A stretch of DNA of 64,000 nucleotides, taken from positions 2,232,001-2,296,000 of the forward strand of contig NZ_JAHHDS010000003.1 of NCBI RefSeq assembly GCF_019739195.1, given 5' to 3'. The position numbers were made by a program, and so were the translations under genes. This document shows, piece by piece, positions 29,779 through 39,900 of the stretch. Each line of letters begins with the position of its first letter. Position 1 is the stretch's first letter. The notes beneath the pieces are model-generated. The model had not been told where the DNA came from, made no database searches, and worked only from the letters and a program-made list of their open reading frames with translations. The stretch comes from Microcella sp. (GTDB taxonomy: Bacteria > Actinomycetota > Actinomycetes > Actinomycetales > Microbacteriaceae).

Positions 29779-29794
29779 TCGAACGTATGTTCGA
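29779..29794. promoter_or_regulatory. LexA (SOS) box upstream of the DUF222/HNH gene
   Basis: TCGAACGTATGTTCGA matches the actinobacterial and Firmicute LexA box TCGAAC-N4-GTTCGA perfectly. It ends 15 bp before the ATG at 29763. LexA-controlled 13E12-repeat genes are known from mycobacteria. Confidence 0.85.
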
Positions 29795-29884
29795 TCAAGA
29801 GGCTGAGGAAATCTTGGGATAAGTGCTGAGAAGCCGAGGTTGTGGAGGAGGGGCGGGGAGGTGGTGGGGCGGCGCTGAGGGCCT

Positions 29885-29957
29885 GGCCGGGTGACGGGCG
29901 GCGCTGCGGGGTGGCCAGGTGACGGGTCACGCTGCGGAGGTGGGCGGGTGACGGGGT
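29885..29957. repeat. Imperfect ~29-bp tandem repeat in the pepP-HNH intergenic region
   Basis: Units at 29885-29912 and 29913-29941 and a partial one from 29942 share GGTGACGGG and GCTGCGG cores. The whole 29764-30054 stretch has no gene. It holds the SOS box, this repeat and a C-rich run. Confidence 0.6.
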
Positions 29958-30054
29958 GGAGCAGGATGGGCAGCGTGGAGGCGGCGAAACGGCCCACGTC
30001 GGGTGAATCAGGCCCGCGGCAACCCCGGCAACCCCGGGCGCCCTCGGGCGGGCG

Positions 30055-31617
30055 CTAGCTCGACCGCATCCACCCTTCGACCTCATCAGCCGTGCGCGGA
30101 ATGCCCGCCGACAGGTTCTCCGCACCCTCAGCGGTCACGAGAATGTTGTCTTCGATGCGCACGCCGATGCCGCGGTACTCCGCCGGAACGGTCAGGTCGT
30201 CCGGCTGAAAATACAGCCCCGGCTCGATCGTGAAGACCATGCCGGCTTCGACGAGTCCGTCGGCGTAGAACTCGCGCCGCGCCTGCCCGCAGTCGTGCAC
30301 GTCGAGTCCGAGGTGGTGCGAGGTTCCGTGCACCATGTAGCGGCGGTGGTATCCGGCGTCGGGCGCGAGACTCTCGTCAGCGCTGACCGGCAGCAAGCCC
30401 CATTCGGCCGTCTTCGTCGCGATCACCTGCATCGCGGCCGCGTGAACCTCCTTGAAACGGATGCCCGGCCGAACCACCGCGAACGCCGCGTCAGCCGCCT
30501 CGCGAACGGCTTCGTACACCCGACGCTGCACGTCGGTGAAGACCCCGGACACGGGCAGCGTGCGCGTGATGTCGGCGGTGTAGTAACTGTCGAGCTCGAC
30601 TCCGGCGTCGATGAGCACGAGGTCGCCGGGCACGACGGGGCCGTCGTTGCGGGTCCAGTGCAGGATGCACGCGTGCGGGCCGCTCGCCGCGATCGTGTCG
30701 TAGCCGACTGTGTTGCCCTCGGCCCGCGCTCGCCGGTTGAACGTGCCCTCGACGAGGCGCTCGCCGCGAGGGTGCGCCGTGATGGCGGGCAGGTCGGCGA
30801 TGATGTCGTCGAACCCGCGGTGGGTGGCCTCGACGGCGCGGCGCAGCTCGGCGATCTCGAAGTCGTCTTTCACGAGCCGCAGCTCGCTCAGGTCGCGGGC
30901 GAGCTCGGCGTCGCGAGTGGTGTCGACGTCGGGCGCAGTCGCGTCATCGAGCGAGCTCGCGAGCAGCCGAACCCCGTCGAGCCGGTCGGTCAGAGCTCGA
31001 TCGGCCTCGCGCACGACGAGCGTCTCGACGAGCGTCTCGACGAGCGTCTCGACGGGCGTCTCGACCGGCGAGCCGGCATCGAGCCCGGCCAGCACAGCCT
31101 CGAGCGCGTCGAGCCCGGCAGTCGGTAGCGCGAGATCGACGGCAACCTCGTCGAGCGACGGCCGGCGCCCGGTCCAGAACTCGCCGATCTCGGGGTTGGC
31201 GTAGAACTCGTCTGAGTCGCGGCCGGCGGCCTCGCGAAAGTACAGAGTCGCCTCGTGGCCCGAACCCGAGGGCTCGAGCACGAGCACGCTGCCGGCGACC
31301 GTGTCGCTACCCCAGCCGGTGAGGTGCGCGAACGCCGAGTGTGCGCGGTAGGGGTAGTCGGTGTCGTTCGAGCGCTGCTTCGCCGGCCCGGCCGGAATCA
31401 CCAGGCGCACCCCCGGGTACAGCCGCGAGATGGCGGCTCGGCGGGCGGCGGCGCGGCGGGCCTGAGGTCGCTCTGAGGTGCCCGACGCGGGGCGGTCGGC
31501 CCACCCGCTCGAGATGTACGTGCGGAACGTCTCGCTGGCCGGGGTGGTCGAGCGGTTCTCGGTCGCGCGCGGAGCATCCGTCGCTTCGGTTGCAGGAGAC
31601 GCTGTCTGATCAGCCAT
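30055..31617 (-). CDS. pepP: Xaa-Pro aminopeptidase (aminopeptidase P)
   Basis: 520 residues, M24B metallopeptidase, which removes N-terminal residues preceding proline. An N-terminal creatinase-like domain (about 45-250) is followed by the pita-bread catalytic domain. The five metal ligands are visible: LVLIDAGVELDSYYTADITR (two Asp), HGTSHHLGLDVHD (His), FTIEPGLYF (Glu) and GVRIEDNIL (Glu). A run of VETLVETLVETL from 12-bp repeats lies in the linker between domains. The first 40 Thr/Ala-rich residues look disordered. Confidence 0.94.
   Translation of the reverse strand: MADQTASPATEATDAPRATENRSTTPASETFRTYISSGWADRPASGTSERPQARRAAARRAAISRLYPGVRLVIPAGPAKQRSNDTDYPYRAHSAFAHLTGWGSDTVAGSVLVLEPSGSGHEATLYFREAAGRDSDEFYANPEIGEFWTGRRPSLDEVAVDLALPTAGLDALEAVLAGLDAGSPVETPVETLVETLVETLVVREADRALTDRLDGVRLLASSLDDATAPDVDTTRDAELARDLSELRLVKDDFEIAELRRAVEATHRGFDDIIADLPAITAHPRGERLVEGTFNRRARAEGNTVGYDTIAASGPHACILHWTRNDGPVVPGDLVLIDAGVELDSYYTADITRTLPVSGVFTDVQRRVYEAVREAADAAFAVVRPGIRFKEVHAAAMQVIATKTAEWGLLPVSADESLAPDAGYHRRYMVHGTSHHLGLDVHDCGQARREFYADGLVEAGMVFTIEPGLYFQPDDLTVPAEYRGIGVRIEDNILVTAEGAENLSAGIPRTADEVEGWMRSS
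31016..31065 (-). repeat. Four 12-bp tandem repeats in pepP
   Basis: The unit gacgagcgtctc (+ strand) occurs three times exactly and once with a single change, encoding repeated VETL/VETP. It is in frame and in a linker region, so copy number could vary without frameshift. Confidence 0.85.
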
Positions 31618-31672
31618 GCCCCTATTCTCGCACCGACCGCCGATGAGGGCACCGGATGCCGATGCCGGGCTC

Positions 31673-32692
31673 CTACGGCAGGATCAGCCGCGCCACGACG
31701 GGCCGGTGGTCGCTGCCGTCACCGTCGTGCGTCGTGATGACGCGGTAGCCCGTGACTGTGATGTCGGGCGTCGTCATGACGTGGTCGATGGGAGCGCCGA
31801 GCAGGGGCGGCAGGCGCGTCGGCCAGGTGCCCACGGCGCCGTTGCCCGTCACGAGGCCCGCGGTGAGGCAGTCGCCGAGACCGAGTCCGGCGACCCCGGC
31901 TGAGGCGTCGACGACGCGGAAGTGGTCGGGGGTCGCGTTGAAGTCGCCCGCCATGATGATGTTCGAGCCTCGGCACACCTCGTCGGCCCAGGCGAGATCG
32001 GCGCGCCAGTTCTCGAGCTGGTTGGGCAGCGGAGCGACCGGATGCACGCCGATGATTGTCGGGCCGGTTCCGTCGATCGGCCGCAGCACGATGCTCGGCA
32101 GCACTTGCGTGTTGCCGACTGAGTCGTCGACCTCATGCTCGCCGAGCTCGACCGAGATGAGAACGCTTGTCGACCTCGCCTTCGAAACGTAGTCGAATGC
32201 AATCGAGTAGACCCACATCGGCCGACCCTGCGCGCGCGTGAGTTCGGCGACCGCGACAGCGGTGTCTTGACTCGTCTCGGGCAGCACGACGACGTCGGCC
32301 TCTTCGGCGACGACGAGCTCGGCGATGCGTTCGACACCGGGCGCGTCGCCGAGGGTGTTCCACGAGAGCACCGCGATCTCGGCGGGCGCGCGCGTCGGAA
32401 ACGCCTCGTTGCCGAACCCGCGCGTCGACAGCACGGCGACGTTGATGCCCGCGAAGACCACGGCGATGAGCGCGAGCGCGGCGAGAAAACGGCGCGCCGC
32501 CGGCCACAGCATGGCGATGAGGGCGAGCGTGAAGGCGCCGATGAGGGCGAGCGCCGCGCTGAGCGCACGCACCGAGACGAGCTGCGCGACGACGGGCGCT
32601 CCGGCGAGGCCGAACAGGTTGGGCCACGCGATCACGAGCAGCGCCGCAGCGATGCCGACGATGAGCACGGCGGCGAGGAAGCGGCGGATCAT
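31673..32692 (-). CDS. Endonuclease/exonuclease/phosphatase-family membrane protein
   Basis: 339 residues. Three N-terminal membrane helices (about 5-25, 38-65, 68-88) are followed by an extracytoplasmic EEP domain. Motifs are VLSWNTLGD, VVVLPETS (metal Glu), GVHPVAP, IIMAGDFNATPDH (Asp/Asn) and DGSDHRPV at the C-terminus (Asp-His). EEP enzymes cleave phosphodiesters or phosphomonoesters; the substrate here is unknown. The promoter region is shared with the divergent PHP gene, 57 bp away. Confidence 0.88.
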   Translation of the reverse strand: MIRRFLAAVLIVGIAAALLVIAWPNLFGLAGAPVVAQLVSVRALSAALALIGAFTLALIAMLWPAARRFLAALALIAVVFAGINVAVLSTRGFGNEAFPTRAPAEIAVLSWNTLGDAPGVERIAELVVAEEADVVVLPETSQDTAVAVAELTRAQGRPMWVYSIAFDYVSKARSTSVLISVELGEHEVDDSVGNTQVLPSIVLRPIDGTGPTIIGVHPVAPLPNQLENWRADLAWADEVCRGSNIIMAGDFNATPDHFRVVDASAGVAGLGLGDCLTAGLVTGNGAVGTWPTRLPPLLGAPIDHVMTTPDITVTGYRVITTHDGDGSDHRPVVARLILP

Positions 32693-32749
32693 GGTGCCGC
32701 GAGCCTACCGGGCGCGGCTGTGTCAGCCTGCCCCGCTTAGCATGGGGTC

Positions 32750-33601
32750 ATGCCCCGCGGCCCCATCGACCTGCACACCCACAGCAGTGTCAGTGACGGC
32801 ACCGAGACCCCGACGCAGCTCATCAGGGCGGCGCTCGCCGCCGGCCTCGACACGATCGCGATCACCGACCACGACTCGACCGCGGGGTGGGATGAAGCGC
32901 TGACCGCTGCCGAGGGAACGGGCCTGCAGGTGATCCGCGGCATCGAGCTGAGCACCCGCCACGAGTGGCGCAGCGTGCACCTGCTGGGCTATCTCTTCGA
33001 CCCGAACGACGCCGAGCTCGTCGCCGAGACCGGTCGCACTCGCGATGACCGGCTCGGTCGGGCCGAGCGCATGGTCACGCGCCTCTCTGAAGACTTCGAC
33101 ATCACGTGGGCCGACGTGCTCGCCCAGAGCGGAGGAGTCACGATCGGCCGCCCCCACATCGCCGACGCCCTCGTCGCGCGCGGCATCGTGCCGAACCGCA
33201 GCGCCGCGTTCGAGTCGATCCTTCACTTCACGGGCGGCTACTACCTGCCTCATGAGGCACCGACCGTTCTTGATGGCGTGCGGATGATCGCAGCAGCCGG
33301 CGGAGCGCCCGTGCTTGCTCATCCCGCCACCCGCGGCCGCGAGGCCGTCGTCGACGAGAGGTCGCTCGCCCGCTTGGTCGAGGCCGGACTCGTCGGCCTC
33401 GAGGTCGGCCACCGCGAGAACACACCTGAGGGGCGTGAGCGGTTGCTCGAGCTCGCCGAGCAGTTCGACCTCGTGACCACCGGCTCGAGCGACTACCACG
33501 GCGAGGGCAAGCCCAACCGCCTGGCCGAGAACACGACGACACCGGAGGCGCTCGAGCGCATCATCGCGGCGACGAGCGGGGTGCCGGCTGCGCGGGCGTA
33601 G
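32750..33601 (+). CDS. PHP-domain phosphoesterase
   Basis: 283 residues. The PHP metal motifs DLHTHSSVSDG, ITDHDSTAGWDE, the internal GRPHIADALVARG and C-terminal GSSDYHGEGK are all present. This is close to the RNase AM / nucleoside 3',5'-bisphosphate phosphatase group (YciV-like), so hydrolysis of 3',5'-bisphosphates or RNA ends is likely. The last 318 bp (from codon 179) have a diverged second copy at 44627-44944, on the other side of the Rhs island. The 3' half of this gene may therefore derive from the island donor. Confidence 0.92.
   Translation: MPRGPIDLHTHSSVSDGTETPTQLIRAALAAGLDTIAITDHDSTAGWDEALTAAEGTGLQVIRGIELSTRHEWRSVHLLGYLFDPNDAELVAETGRTRDDRLGRAERMVTRLSEDFDITWADVLAQSGGVTIGRPHIADALVARGIVPNRSAAFESILHFTGGYYLPHEAPTVLDGVRMIAAAGGAPVLAHPATRGREAVVDERSLARLVEAGLVGLEVGHRENTPEGRERLLELAEQFDLVTTGSSDYHGEGKPNRLAENTTTPEALERIIAATSGVPAARA
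33284..33601 (+). repeat. Left copy of the island-flanking PHP 3'-end duplication
   Basis: 318 bp, same length as the right copy (44627-44944) with no indels. Roughly 12 substitutions over the first 285 bp, all but one synonymous (Gln/Arg), then a divergent last ten codons (SGVPAARA here). Confidence 0.9.
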
Positions 33602-33655
33602 CCGCCGGGTCGCCAGGGTGGTCAGAAACCGCGACGAGAAGCCGATGGTTTATGT

Positions 33656-33674
33656 TACCCCCCGAAAGGGGGTA
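33656..33674 (+). terminator. Hairpin after the PHP gene
   Basis: TACCCCC and GGGGGTA pair around CGAAA, 55 bp after the PHP stop and before the LamG gene. It probably ends PHP transcription or insulates the island; no T-run follows. Confidence 0.5.
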
Positions 33675-33843
33675 GACAGTTTGCCCAAAGTTGTCTTCCG
33701 CTCAACCTGGGAGAACCCTATGCTGACGCTGCGGTCGTAACTCAGCGCCAGCCGGTACGGGCTCCCTCGGGCATCTCGGGTCATGCGTGGGATGCCTGAC
33801 GTCGAGTCGCGTAATGGCGGATTGCGTGAGACGGGAGACCGCG

Positions 33844-36800
33844 ATGAGGTCGTGGCTGGCTACTCGGTGGCGTGCGGTGGTGGCGTCGGTACTGGTGATC
33901 GCACTGGTGGTCGGCATCGGCGTGTGGGCCGTCGTCGGTTGGATGCTCCCGTCCATTGAGGCCGCGATCGACTGCAGTGTCCGCGAAGTGGCAACGTTCG
34001 AAGAGGCGTCGCCGATCGCTTCGCACTGCGATGTCGATGTCGAAGTCGTCAGCGAGCGCACCCCGTGGCATTCGTCGTGGGCCACGAGCGAGGGACTTTC
34101 GCGGCTGGACATGTCGGCAATGCCGAGCCAAGTGCAGGTCGACGGCGACTGGGTCGATCTTGACCCCACAATCCTGCCTCCCTCTAGCGCTGCGTCCCAG
34201 CCGAGTGCTTCAGGTGCGGGATCCTTGATGTCTCTAGCTTCGATGTCGACATCGTCATTGCCTGAGCCAGACACGATGCTGGAAGTCGCGGCACCGGTGT
34301 TTCCGATCGAGTTGAACCCTGGCGGACTGATGGGACGCGGCGAGCCGCTGGGTACCATCTTTAAGGGCGGGCACGAGTTCTCGCTCTGGTTCCCCGTCGC
34401 GCTTCCAGAGCCCACGATCGACGGTTCGCAGGTCGTTTATGACCTGGGCGAAGGTGTTCGTCTGTTCGTGACCATCAACATTGATGCGACGGGATTTATC
34501 CCCGTGATCGAACTTGCCAGCCCTGAATCGGCGGAGCACCTTGCTGACCTAGTGGCAAACGCGCCGGGCGACTCACCTGCGGCGGAAGGTTTGCTGCTCG
34601 AGTTTCCGACAGAGGCATCAGAAGGGTTGACCTATCGAGAAGAAGCGAACTCGATCGAGCTCCTTGATGACAGCGAAGAAGTGCAATTCGTCGCTTCGGC
34701 ACCATCGATGTGGGACTCCTCGGCCGGCTCCACTGTTGAGGGAGAGAACGGCGATATCGTCGCAATCGATCGCTCGAGCTCGGCAGCTGACGGCGACAAA
34801 GTTGCCCCGATTGATCTGAACTTGTCGGGCACCTCGTTTGTGCTCACTCCGGACGCCGCGATGATGTCGAGCGTCGAGACGGTGTGGCCTGTCTACGTCG
34901 ACCCGTGGATTTCAGGCAAGAGCGCAGCCGAATGGGTTGCCGTGCGGAGCGGCGGATACAACAACACGCTGTACAAGTGGGGCGACATGACGTCTGGGCC
35001 AGGGCAGGGAACCGGGTACTGCTCCACGGTGGGCTCGTGCAATGTGCAGTTCTATCAGCGCCTGTCGTGGGAGTTCACGGGTCTTTCAATTCTGCCGAGC
35101 CTGGCGACATCAGACATCGTCAGTGCTTACATGCGGGTCAATGGAGTGCACTCGGCGTACTGCACCGCGCAAACGACCACACTGCGACGATCCTCGGATG
35201 TTTCATCGGGAAACACCTTCAGCGGCCTGACATGGCACGAGTCAGCCGGGTCCCGAACGGAGTATCACCGTTCGACCTGTTCGCCGACCAACATGGGCTG
35301 GCGCAACTTCGACGCGAAGGCCTTGGTGCAATGGGGTGTCACGAACGATCAAACTGCCTTGCGTATGGGTTTGCGGGTCAACGAGGCTTCGGTCACTTAT
35401 TGGAAGCGTTTCCGCCACGACGCCACCCTCACGATCGAGTACAACCGAGCTCCGTTGACGCCTTTTGACCATGCTTTCGACTCTCCGGCAATTGCTGGCT
35501 GTGCCACTACGGAACCGGCGCTCACGATTGCGTCTGCGACTCCTACTGTTTCAGCGGCTCTGCTTGACCCTGATGGTGGGAACGTGCATTCACATGTCGT
35601 AGTCCGTTCCATCGACTCTCAGGTAGACGTTTGGTCGAGTGGGCAACTCGCTGCCGTTGCCTCAGGGCAGCGTGTTCAAGCGCAAGTGCCGGTTGCACTT
35701 AACGAAGACGAACTCTACGCCTGGACTGTTCAAGCTTTTGATGGAAAACGTTATAGCTCGTGGTCTAGCTGGTGTCTGTTTCGAGTTGACACCGAGGCGC
35801 CGCCGCCGCCGTTGGTCACACCGGTTACCGAGGGCGTTGATGCGATCTATGAAGAAGGATTGGAGCGGGGAGGCATCGGCTTGGCAGGAGCCTTCCTGCT
35901 CGACCGGGGCGCCAATTCTGACGCGGTCGAGTTCATCTACAGCATCGCGGGCGTGTCCATACCACCGGTGCCCGTGGGGCAGGGCGGAACAACCGCGATT
36001 GCCTTCACTCCCACCGAATCCGGAGACGTAACGCTCACCGTTCGATCTAGAGATGCTGCGGGCAACGACTCGCTGCCGACTGACTACTTGATTCGAGTTG
36101 CCACACCACTTGAAGACGTCGTCTGGACTCTTGATGAGGGCGACGGTGTCACTGCGGCAGACAGCTTTGGCGACCCAGGTCATCCGCTCACGATTGATGG
36201 TGCGACCTGGGGTGAAGGCCCGCACAGCCTGTTCCAATCCCGCGACGGTGACTTCTCGCTCGTGTTCGACGGAGTCAACGACTCCGCCACCTCAGAATCT
36301 CCGGTCGTAGACACGACTGAATCGTTCGTGGTGTCCGCTCACGTGTTGCTCGATTCGGCACAAGTCGGCGAAGGCCCGGCGACGATTCTGAGTCAAGACG
36401 GCGTCAACAGATCCGGTTTCGAGCTGGAGTACCTGGAGACTTGTGCGGGCATGCCTGACGGATGCTGGGCATTTGTCATGGCAGACGCCCCCACTGGCGC
36501 TCCGCAAACGATGGTGACGTCAAACAAGCCCATCCGAGCCGGAGAGTGGACCCACCTGGTCGCCGAGTACTTCGAAGGCAACGCGGAAAGTCCGGCGGCA
36601 ATGTCGCTGTGGACGTGCGATATCGGCACGCCCGAACAGCCGCTCCCTGCTACACCTGACAAGTCGAGCGTGCTCCGAACCGCGACGCCGTGGAACGCCG
36701 GTGGCGCGCTAGCGGTAGGTCGTGGGCTCGCCAGCGGCGCGCCCACGAATTGGTGGCACGGCCAGATCGACAATATCCGGGTCTTCACCGGCGAAGTGGT

Positions 36801-36897
36801 CGACGAGGCCAAAATTCGACGTTTGTGTCAGGGCGCTGAGGCGACCGACTTCACAGTGGGCGAAATAGCCCTTGATCCGACGATCGAGGGGGAGTGA
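33844..36897 (+). CDS. Secreted LamG-domain partner of the Rhs protein
   Basis: 1,017 residues. An N-terminal signal or anchor helix (about 8-33, ASVLVIALVVGIGVWAVVGW) leads to an extracellular protein. Residues about 350-550 resemble the DNRLRE/TGF-beta-propeptide-like module often found before Rhs proteins (YVDPWISGKSAAEWVAVRSG). A fibronectin-like segment follows, and a LamG/concanavalin-like domain covers about 755-990 (VWTLDEGDGVTAADSF). This LamG-then-RHS gene order is common in actinobacteria. ATG 33844 has GGGAG upstream; ATG 33814 is an alternative. It sits 7 bp before the Rhs gene. Confidence 0.82.
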   Translation: MRSWLATRWRAVVASVLVIALVVGIGVWAVVGWMLPSIEAAIDCSVREVATFEEASPIASHCDVDVEVVSERTPWHSSWATSEGLSRLDMSAMPSQVQVDGDWVDLDPTILPPSSAASQPSASGAGSLMSLASMSTSSLPEPDTMLEVAAPVFPIELNPGGLMGRGEPLGTIFKGGHEFSLWFPVALPEPTIDGSQVVYDLGEGVRLFVTINIDATGFIPVIELASPESAEHLADLVANAPGDSPAAEGLLLEFPTEASEGLTYREEANSIELLDDSEEVQFVASAPSMWDSSAGSTVEGENGDIVAIDRSSSAADGDKVAPIDLNLSGTSFVLTPDAAMMSSVETVWPVYVDPWISGKSAAEWVAVRSGGYNNTLYKWGDMTSGPGQGTGYCSTVGSCNVQFYQRLSWEFTGLSILPSLATSDIVSAYMRVNGVHSAYCTAQTTTLRRSSDVSSGNTFSGLTWHESAGSRTEYHRSTCSPTNMGWRNFDAKALVQWGVTNDQTALRMGLRVNEASVTYWKRFRHDATLTIEYNRAPLTPFDHAFDSPAIAGCATTEPALTIASATPTVSAALLDPDGGNVHSHVVVRSIDSQVDVWSSGQLAAVASGQRVQAQVPVALNEDELYAWTVQAFDGKRYSSWSSWCLFRVDTEAPPPPLVTPVTEGVDAIYEEGLERGGIGLAGAFLLDRGANSDAVEFIYSIAGVSIPPVPVGQGGTTAIAFTPTESGDVTLTVRSRDAAGNDSLPTDYLIRVATPLEDVVWTLDEGDGVTAADSFGDPGHPLTIDGATWGEGPHSLFQSRDGDFSLVFDGVNDSATSESPVVDTTESFVVSAHVLLDSAQVGEGPATILSQDGVNRSGFELEYLETCAGMPDGCWAFVMADAPTGAPQTMVTSNKPIRAGEWTHLVAEYFEGNAESPAAMSLWTCDIGTPEQPLPATPDKSSVLRTATPWNAGGALAVGRGLASGAPTNWWHGQIDNIRVFTGEVVDEAKIRRLCQGAEATDFTVGEIALDPTIEGE

Positions 36898-36904
36898 GCT
36901 GATC

Positions 36905-39900
36905 ATGGTCCGACTCAATAAGTTAAGCCGCTCCCGCAGGGCTTCACGTACGCGGCGCCGCACGGTAGGCGCCGCCATCGCCGGAGTGCTGACAATCACC
37001 CTGACGGTAGATCCATTCGCGCTGGGGGCGATCGCACCGTCGCTGGCGAGTGAGCCTTCGCCGTTCACCTTGCAAGCTCGAGAAGATGAGTTCGACGACT
37101 TCCTCGCGCAATTGGGGCAAGACGAACCCCTACCGGGCGAGCCCCTCGTCGGCTCAGAGCCGGCTGCAGGCTCGACACCTCCGCTCGAGTCGTTGCCCGC
37201 CGACCTGCCGACCGAAGACGAAGAAGTGATCGTCTTGACCGAGCCGGAAGAGCCTCAAGCTCTCGCCTCGCTCACTCCGGCAACATACGGACAAACAACA
37301 ACACCGGCTTCGGGCGGACCGGTGGAGGCTGAGGTGGGCGGACTGGCCGTGATCGTGGAGGCCGTCGACGACCTCACGGCTCCGGATGCGGTGCTGTTGT
37401 CGGTCGCCGGCGAAACAGAGACGGCCGCCGCCGGTGTCCACGGCATCCTGCTGGAGGTTTCTGACGCGACGGCGACCGCGCCGGCCAATGCGGAGATCCA
37501 GCTGTCAGTCTCGTATGAGACCTTCGCCGGTATCGGTGGCGCGGACTGGGCGTCTCGACTTCGGTTCGTGTGGATGCCGGAATGCGACTCGGGGAGCACC
37601 AACTGTGTTCCCCAGGTGCTGCCGACGGTCAATGACACCGTGTCGCAGACCGTTACGGCGACGGTGCCGGTGAACGAGGGTGACAGTGCTGTCGGCGCGA
37701 GTTTGGCGTCAACATCCTCCTCCTCCTCAACGATGACCATGGCATCAGGTACCGGCGGCGGCTCGCTTGCCGTAACCGCGGGTGCTTCGGGATCGCAGGG
37801 CAACTGGGGGGCAACGAGTTTGTCACCGGCGTCGACCTGGGGCAATTCCGGCAACACCGGCTCTTTCACATGGTCGATGGGGCTCGGCGTGCCATCCCCC
37901 GCGGCCGGGCCGTCACCACAGCTGGCTTTGTCCTACTCGTCAGCTGCATCTGACGGGCGTCTGCCGACCACGAACAATCAATCGGGATTGATCGGGGAGG
38001 GCTTTGACCTCACATCCGGCTTCATCGAGCGCACGTATACGCCGTGTTCGGACGACGACAGCGGGTCCGCCAACAATGCCGATCGCGAGAGTTTGGATCT
38101 GTGTTGGGGTGTGGAGAACGCGACCATGTCCCTCAATGGGGGTGCATCAGAACTGATCCGCGACGGGTCGACCAACATTTGGCATTCGAAGACTGCGGAT
38201 GGCACGAAGGTTGAACACCTCACGGGTGTCGACAACGGCGGCGAGCAGGACGAGTACTGGAAAGTGACCACCACTGACGGCACCCAGTATTTTTTTGGCC
38301 GCGACGCGGACGGCACGAACTCTGCCTGGACGGTGCCGGTTTTTGGCAACCACGCGGGTGAGCCCTGCTTTGAATCCACGGCCAACGGCGGCTTCGCTGA
38401 GTCGATGTGCACGCAGGTGTATCGCTGGAATCTTGAGCAAGTCGTCGACCCGCTGGGCAACACGATGACTTACTACTACGAAGAAGAGCCGAACCGCTAC
38501 ATGTACGACGCCGTCGGCAGTTTGGAGCGGGCCGAGAGCGCTCGGACCGTTGCCTACACCGCTGGCGGACGTCTCGTGCGCATCGCGTATGGAGTGCCCG
38601 CAAACTCAACCGCATCTGCGCCAGCAGAAGTGACCTTCAGCTACGGGCCACGGTGCATCACCGACGAGAACGTTCTGACCTCGTTTTGCAACTCCGGCCA
38701 AAGCGCGGTGACAAGCAACAGCTGGCCCGACACACCCGTCGACATGGTGTGCACGGCTTCCACTCCGGAAGACTGCAACTACGTGCCTGTGTTCTTCAGC
38801 CGCTACCGGCTCGCGAAGATCACCACCGGCGCCTTCGATGGCACTGACTATCAGCCGATCACCTCGTGGACGCTTGGGCAAACCTTTCGACCGCAGGGCG
38901 ATGGCTCCAGCATCGAGGACTTTGTCGACCCAATGCTGGTTCTCGACAGCATCACCGAGACCGGCCACGGCGGTACCGAAGCTGAGACCGACGACATCAC
39001 CCGGCCGAGCATCGATTTCAACTATGCGTTTTTGCGCAACCGGGTAGAAGCGGTAGAGGACAACCATCTGCCCTTGGTCCGGCCGCGCATCTCAAGCATC
39101 AACACCGAGTCGGGCGCAACGGTTTCTGTCGCCTACCGCACCGAGTGCGGCGTGAACGATGGCGGCGTGCCCGGCACAAGCGACGCTGCGCAGCGCGACA
39201 ACACCCGCCTGTGCTACCCGGTGAAGTGGTTCCCAAACAGCGACGGCGTCGAGCTAGTTGACTATTTCCACAAGTACGTCGTTGACACGATCGCCGAAAC
39301 AGGTGCGTCCCGCATCGATGGGTCAGACGTGCAACTTGTCACCGGCTCGCTAAACGTTGTCACCAGCTTCGACTACGAAGGAGGTGCTGCATGGGCCAAA
39401 CCCACCGGCGCGCTGGTAAAGCCCAAAGAGATGACCTACTCAGACTTCCGAGGGTTCTCTCATGTCGTCACGACAGTGGGTGTCGAAGGGGAGAGCCATT
39501 CAAGTCGAACCCACTATTTCCGAGGCATGGGAGAGGACGTCACTCTGACGGCCGGGCCGGCCGGGCATGAAGTGACAGCCGATGACCTGCTGCGGTTCCG
39601 GGGTCAAGTGTTCTCCACAACGGGATACAACGGCACGACCCCGGTCACCCAGGTCATCACCGTGCCCGGGGATCCGATCGTGATGGCGACGAACAGTGAC
39701 GACGTCGACTCCACCCGGATTCCTTCGACGACCACACATGGGTTCACCTTTGATGCTGCGGGCGCAGTGGACTTCCGAACGAAGTCCGTGTCGACGACGA
39801 ATCAATACAGCCAGGTGGTGGCAGTCAATGACCTGGGCGATGTCTTGACCACAGATGACGATATGTGCCAGGCGATCAGCTACGCACACAACGGCACATC

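Noticed and set aside
29764-29997. A 78-codon N-terminal extension of the DUF222/HNH protein
   Set aside because: It would read through the SOS box and the tandem repeat, and is Pro/Arg-rich; ATG 29763 fits the domain start.
26931-31065. CRISPR array
   Set aside because: The short tandem repeats in this stretch are contiguous, in frame and without spacers, and no cas genes are present.
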